A stretch of 64,000 bases of DNA, taken from Sphagnum compactum. Lineage: Eukaryota > Bryophyta > Sphagnopsida > Sphagnales. The position numbers and the translations under genes are program-made. Shown here in pieces: positions 60,331-64,000 of this stretch. The notes beneath the pieces are model-generated. The model saw nothing but the letters and a program-made list of their open reading frames with translations, did not search any database and was not told where the DNA came from. The stretch spans positions 4,402,001 to 4,466,000 of the forward strand of contig OZ234504.1 of the NCBI GenBank assembly GCA_965153455.1, in the 5' to 3' direction. The number at the start of each line of letters is the position of its first letter. The stretch's first letter is position 1.

Positions 60331-61309
60331 ACATAGGGTAGGTGCCTACCTAGGTAAATTAGGTGGTCTACTTATCCATTGAAACTAGTTTTTAACCTAG
60401 CTTAAGTGGTGACACATGTCAATAATTGATAGGATGAAAATAATGAAATTAAAATAATGGAATTTAAAAAAAAATAATTTACATCATAATATTAACAATT
60501 ATTATAATTTGTAATAATAAAAAACAATTACACAATGATTAAACTATGAATAATGATTTCACATGTGTCCTTTATGACTAATGAATGAAAATGTTGCACA
60601 TCATTGACACATCATTGTGCCACATCCATAGTTATGACATTCTTAGTGTGAGAATGTTATGGAAGCCCAAAGAAACAAGAATTTTAAAGAATTTTATAGA
60701 TCAACCAGTGTAATTTGGTAAACATTCGCGGGTAAAGAATGTTATGACAAGGTGCTAAATGAAGAATTTTAAAGAATTTTAATGTGCAAAATGAAGAATG
60801 TCATCACTAGGGCCACATCATGTCCTAAACAACTATTGTTCTCAACGACTTGTCCATAATTACTTTAGGGCTATTAATCATTTTGGTCCTTTATGACTAT
60901 AATACCAGTTATAAACTCAGTCATATATTTGAATATTTCTTTTACAAATGACAACGCGGGATGTGCAAAATCTGTGAATGGTGGCGAACAATGAATTGGG
61001 TTAGGTATCTGGCAACTATAGGCTAATAACATAGGTAGATAGATGCCATTGAGTTTTCAAAATTAAACATTTTATCATCCATTATTAATTTTTGGACAAT
61101 CTTAATTAATGTTTTTGACTGAGTCTAGCCTAAGTCCTTGAAAAAACACAAGAACCTTGGCGCCCTTGGCTTTTTTGAGCATGAATGTACCATCTTGTTT
61201 TAATATAAAGACTTATAGTGCAAGCGTTTCATATTTCTATAGATACTATAATTGCTAATGTTGTCATATAATCTGTAAAATTTGATTGTATAAACAACAT
61301 CATTATATT
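60331..61309. other. AT-rich intergenic DNA
   Basis: A short TAGGTA-word patch lies at 60,338-60,372. Around 60,660-60,780 the phrase GAATTTTAAAGAATTTTA is repeated. No gene is seen. Confidence 0.4.
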
Positions 61310-62220
61310 AATTGATGTACCCAATATTTTGTTGCAATAGGCAAAGTTGTTGTTCTACTTCATCCGTTCCCTGGGCCACCTCCATTATGCTTCCACCTTT
61401 CAATTCTTCAAGTACAATTGTTTTTGTTTCTACCCCTACAACTTTGTCATTTGGACCTACTTGCTCTACTTGAAAATCAAGACTATTTGTCATATATTTT
61501 GGGGTCTATGATGGGGATTCATACAAAAATTAGGGAACGTCTCCTATATGCTTGCAATTTCTTCCTATACAAATTTTCATCAACCTTATGTTTAAAAAAT
61601 ATTTCTTCTAGATCTACAACGAACATATCCTAGATTAAATTCCACCATGTACCAACTTTAGTAGTTGTTACTTCCATTCATTTATACTTTGACCATAGAA
61701 TAATGCATTACATCTTTAGTTCATCATATTTTATTTCTTGTTCTTTGAGTAATATGGTTCCAAGGTCTCATATTTTATATAACATGATGTGTTTTGGTTG
61801 CATCATGTTACAATGCCTTGATGGTCTTGTCACAAAAGGCCTTCAACTACTCCATACTTACATGTGTTTCATTTTTGTTTTTATAACTATTGCTAAGTTC
61901 TACTCAAGCTGTGAAATCTATTATTATTGTTCAACTACAATATGACATAACTTGGTGTTATCCTTAGTCAATGTTGCACATTAAGTTGCATCCTGATTAA
62001 CCTATGTTTTTAGATCCTAGTACTTATCATCTTAATGCTTCAAATCCCATTGCAACATTTCTCTGTCCATTTTAACCTTAGATTTAATATGTCATTTGTA
62101 GCTCCAAATTACATGTCCTTTGGTTTTCAATGGAATAATCCATCTATACCTTATTGAGTTGCTATTGATTCAACACAAGAAGAAATCTTGTCCTTCTCCA
62201 CTTGCACACATTGTGACTAT
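61310..62220 (-). pseudogene. Minus-strand coiled-coil coding remnant
   Basis: The 3'-most part (61,493-61,308) is open for 61 codons and acidic: VEQVGPNDKVVGVETKTIV, then EVAQGTDEVEQQLCLLQQNI. Upstream on the same strand (about 62,070-61,920) the frame MDREMLQWDLKH, DDKY, VNQDAT, LTKDNTKLCHIVVEQ, ISQLE is punctuated by TAA and TAG codons that look like former CAA and CAG glutamines in a coiled coil. It resembles in style, but I cannot show it is related to, the coiled-coil remnant at 51.9-54.8 kb. Confidence 0.35.
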
Positions 62221-62409
62221 TGTTCGATTTAATACATTTCAATTACATTTGGCCATTTTAAGTTTACAAATTGTTTGTTACATTAATTAATGGTCAATAT
62301 TGTTCATAGTTGTTACATTATGTTATTCACTTATGAGTATAATTTAAACCCGATTTAATTTTTTAATATTTTAAATTGTTGACATGGAAATTGAAGTAGC
62401 CTTTAACTT

Positions 62410-62960
62410 TATTTGCACAATGCATTATAATGGGTTAATGATTTTTTTCACATCTTTTCAATTATCAACATGTGTACATGAGTTAAACCATTCACTTTTA
62501 ATATGTTAAATTATTATTCACAAATTGCATCTTGCATTTATTTTGATATAATAAAACATATGCAACTCAAGATTTTGTAATTATATTTGAATGGTTTAAT
62601 GAGTTTTTTCACATTTTTTGAACTATCAACATATTTACATGAGTTGATTCATCTACTTTGAACTTATCGAAACCATTATTCAAATGTTGCATATTACACT
62701 TATTAATATATATTGAAACACAACATAACAACTTAATGCCTCACATTTATACTTGAATGAGTTATGTTTGAATTTTTTCACATCTTTTGAACTATTATCA
62801 TTTGCACATGAAATGAATTATTCATTTTGAATGTGTTAAATCCATTACTCATGAATTACATTTTGCAGTCACCATAATTTTTGAAATGAATGTAAAAGAA
62901 CTTAACATGCTTCACATTTATATTTGAATGGGTTAATAATTAGGTCAAAATGTTCATGCA
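62410..62960 (+). repeat. Tandem array of about 165-bp units
   Basis: TTTTTTCACATCTTTT-type words occur at 62,448, 62,610 and 62,778 (TCACAT positions), spacing 162 and 168 bp. Each is followed by GAACTATCAACAT, ACATGAGTT, CATTCACTTTTAAT.TGTTAAA and a TTGCAT.TT word, and each is preceded by TATTTGAATGGGTTAATGA. A partial fourth unit starts at about 62,925. Confidence 0.75.
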
Positions 62961-64000
62961 TGCAAAGTTCAGGATGCATGTAAACTTTTGAATTACAAAT
63001 TTTTTCATATATTAAATTATTGTACATTTATGTAAATTAAAAATATTTTTTTCCCTTAGTTTATTTTAGGCACCATGGATAAGTTTATCATTATGAATGT
63101 TCATGATACCACAACAAAAAAACCCCAAAAATAATCCCTAACATTTCCCCCCCTTTTTTTTTCTGGTGTATGAAAAAGAATCCACGTTAAAAACAATGAT
63201 TAAATTTTTAATTAATTAATTAATAATATTATTATGAGAAGATATGAATAATTTAAGTTATTTCTAAAATGTTAAACATGATTTATCAACTTCTTTAAGC
63301 TTGTTATGTTACAAGTTTATGTTTCAATATTTAAAAACGAATTAAAATTTTTCATTTAAATAAATTGAATAAATGAATGAATTATAAATGGTGATAAAAT
63401 AATCACACCAAAGACTTTTTATTTTTTATTTTTTATTTTTTTTCAAAATAATCCACAAGAAAATTTAACCATGTTTTGGCTATAGCCATATATGGAAGTG
63501 TAAATTTGTTTAAATATTCATATATTTTGGCTACAAGTCATAGAACCCATTATAAAATTATATCATTTAAAAAATAAAAATGTAAAATTTTAAAAATGTA
63601 ATTTTAAAAATATTTTGTTGATGTTGATGGCCCTTTTTATGTTTTCAAAATGATGGAAATTCACCAAAAAACAATTCTCAATTACATCAGTAATATTTAT
63701 TTTAAATTTTCAAAAAAATTGGATAAGGTTTATAATGATCTCAAAGATTGAACTTAGAAGTTTTCAAATAAATTTGATTTTGGAATTGTTTATGTGTTTA
63801 ATGTTGGAATTATTAGAATTACTTTTAAACTTTTATTCATTAAGGATAACCTTTTTTTTTCAAATTTGTGATCTCAAATTTTTGACAATTTTTTTGTTGT
63901 TTACATTTTTCTTTGAATTTTTTCCATTTTTTCCAAGTTTTTCCCTAGCAATAATTCCAAGTTAGGAAAATTTGAAACCAAGAAAACATGTTGGTTGGGG
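62961..64000. other. AT-rich intergenic DNA to window end
   Basis: Long A and T homopolymer runs occur (for example 63,415-63,445). An open frame at 63,735-63,965 is rich in Phe, Leu and Ile because of the composition and is not called. Confidence 0.45.

Noticed and set aside
1-64000. A strigolactone gene cluster around CCD8 (D27, CCD7, MAX1).
   Set aside because: No trace of these proteins is seen in any frame; CCD8 stands alone.
1-64000. Full-length LTR retrotransposon.
   Set aside because: No paired long terminal repeats, primer-binding site, or Gag/integrase motifs could be recognised by eye. A self-alignment would be decisive.

Overview
This window comes from a plant nuclear genome. 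It is AT-rich, gene-poor and full of old repeats. The clearest evidence is one intron-rich gene for carotenoid cleavage dioxygenase 8 (CCD8), the plastid enzyme that makes carlactone for strigolactone synthesis. I see no rRNA, tRNA gene, CRISPR array, organelle genes or bacterial gene organisation. One intact gene in 64 kb, together with heavily decayed transposon coding regions, suggests a large, slowly turning-over genome such as that of a gymnosperm, fern, lycophyte or bryophyte. The species cannot be fixed from the sequence.

Layout. 1-3,720 is a slightly GC-richer stretch with decayed internal duplications and no convincing gene. 3,721-13,920 holds two copies of one dispersed repeat, each interrupted at a different point by TAGG/CTAC-rich sequence, with a dead pogo/Tigger-like transposase between them (9,919-10,583). 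13,921-19,500 carries two inverted-repeat elements, a 45-bp minisatellite and a perfect 27-bp hairpin. 19,939-24,552 is CCD8: ten exons, 660 codons, all four iron-binding histidines present, two likely GC-AG introns, a 111-nt intron that is open in frame, and an inverted-repeat element inside intron 7. 27,490-29,757 is a dead hAT-like transposase, 31,990-32,680 a dead protein-kinase-like fragment, and 39,480-41,285 a dead non-LTR reverse transcriptase whose C-terminus looks like a restriction-like endonuclease. 45,970-47,110 is a 30-bp minisatellite with a small palindrome in every unit. 51,900-58,170 and 61,310-62,220 hold minus-strand coding remnants of unrecognised proteins, interleaved with 182-bp and about 134-bp tandem repeats. 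62,410-62,960 is an array of about 165-bp units. The rest is AT-rich intergenic DNA.

CCD8 is the only gene expected to function. It would act after the isomerase D27 and the dioxygenase CCD7, neither of which is in the window. The other coding sequence is transposon-derived or unclassified and broken by stops. Some stretches stay readable in one frame despite many nonsense codons, which suggests decay mainly by substitution, probably deamination of methylated cytosine.
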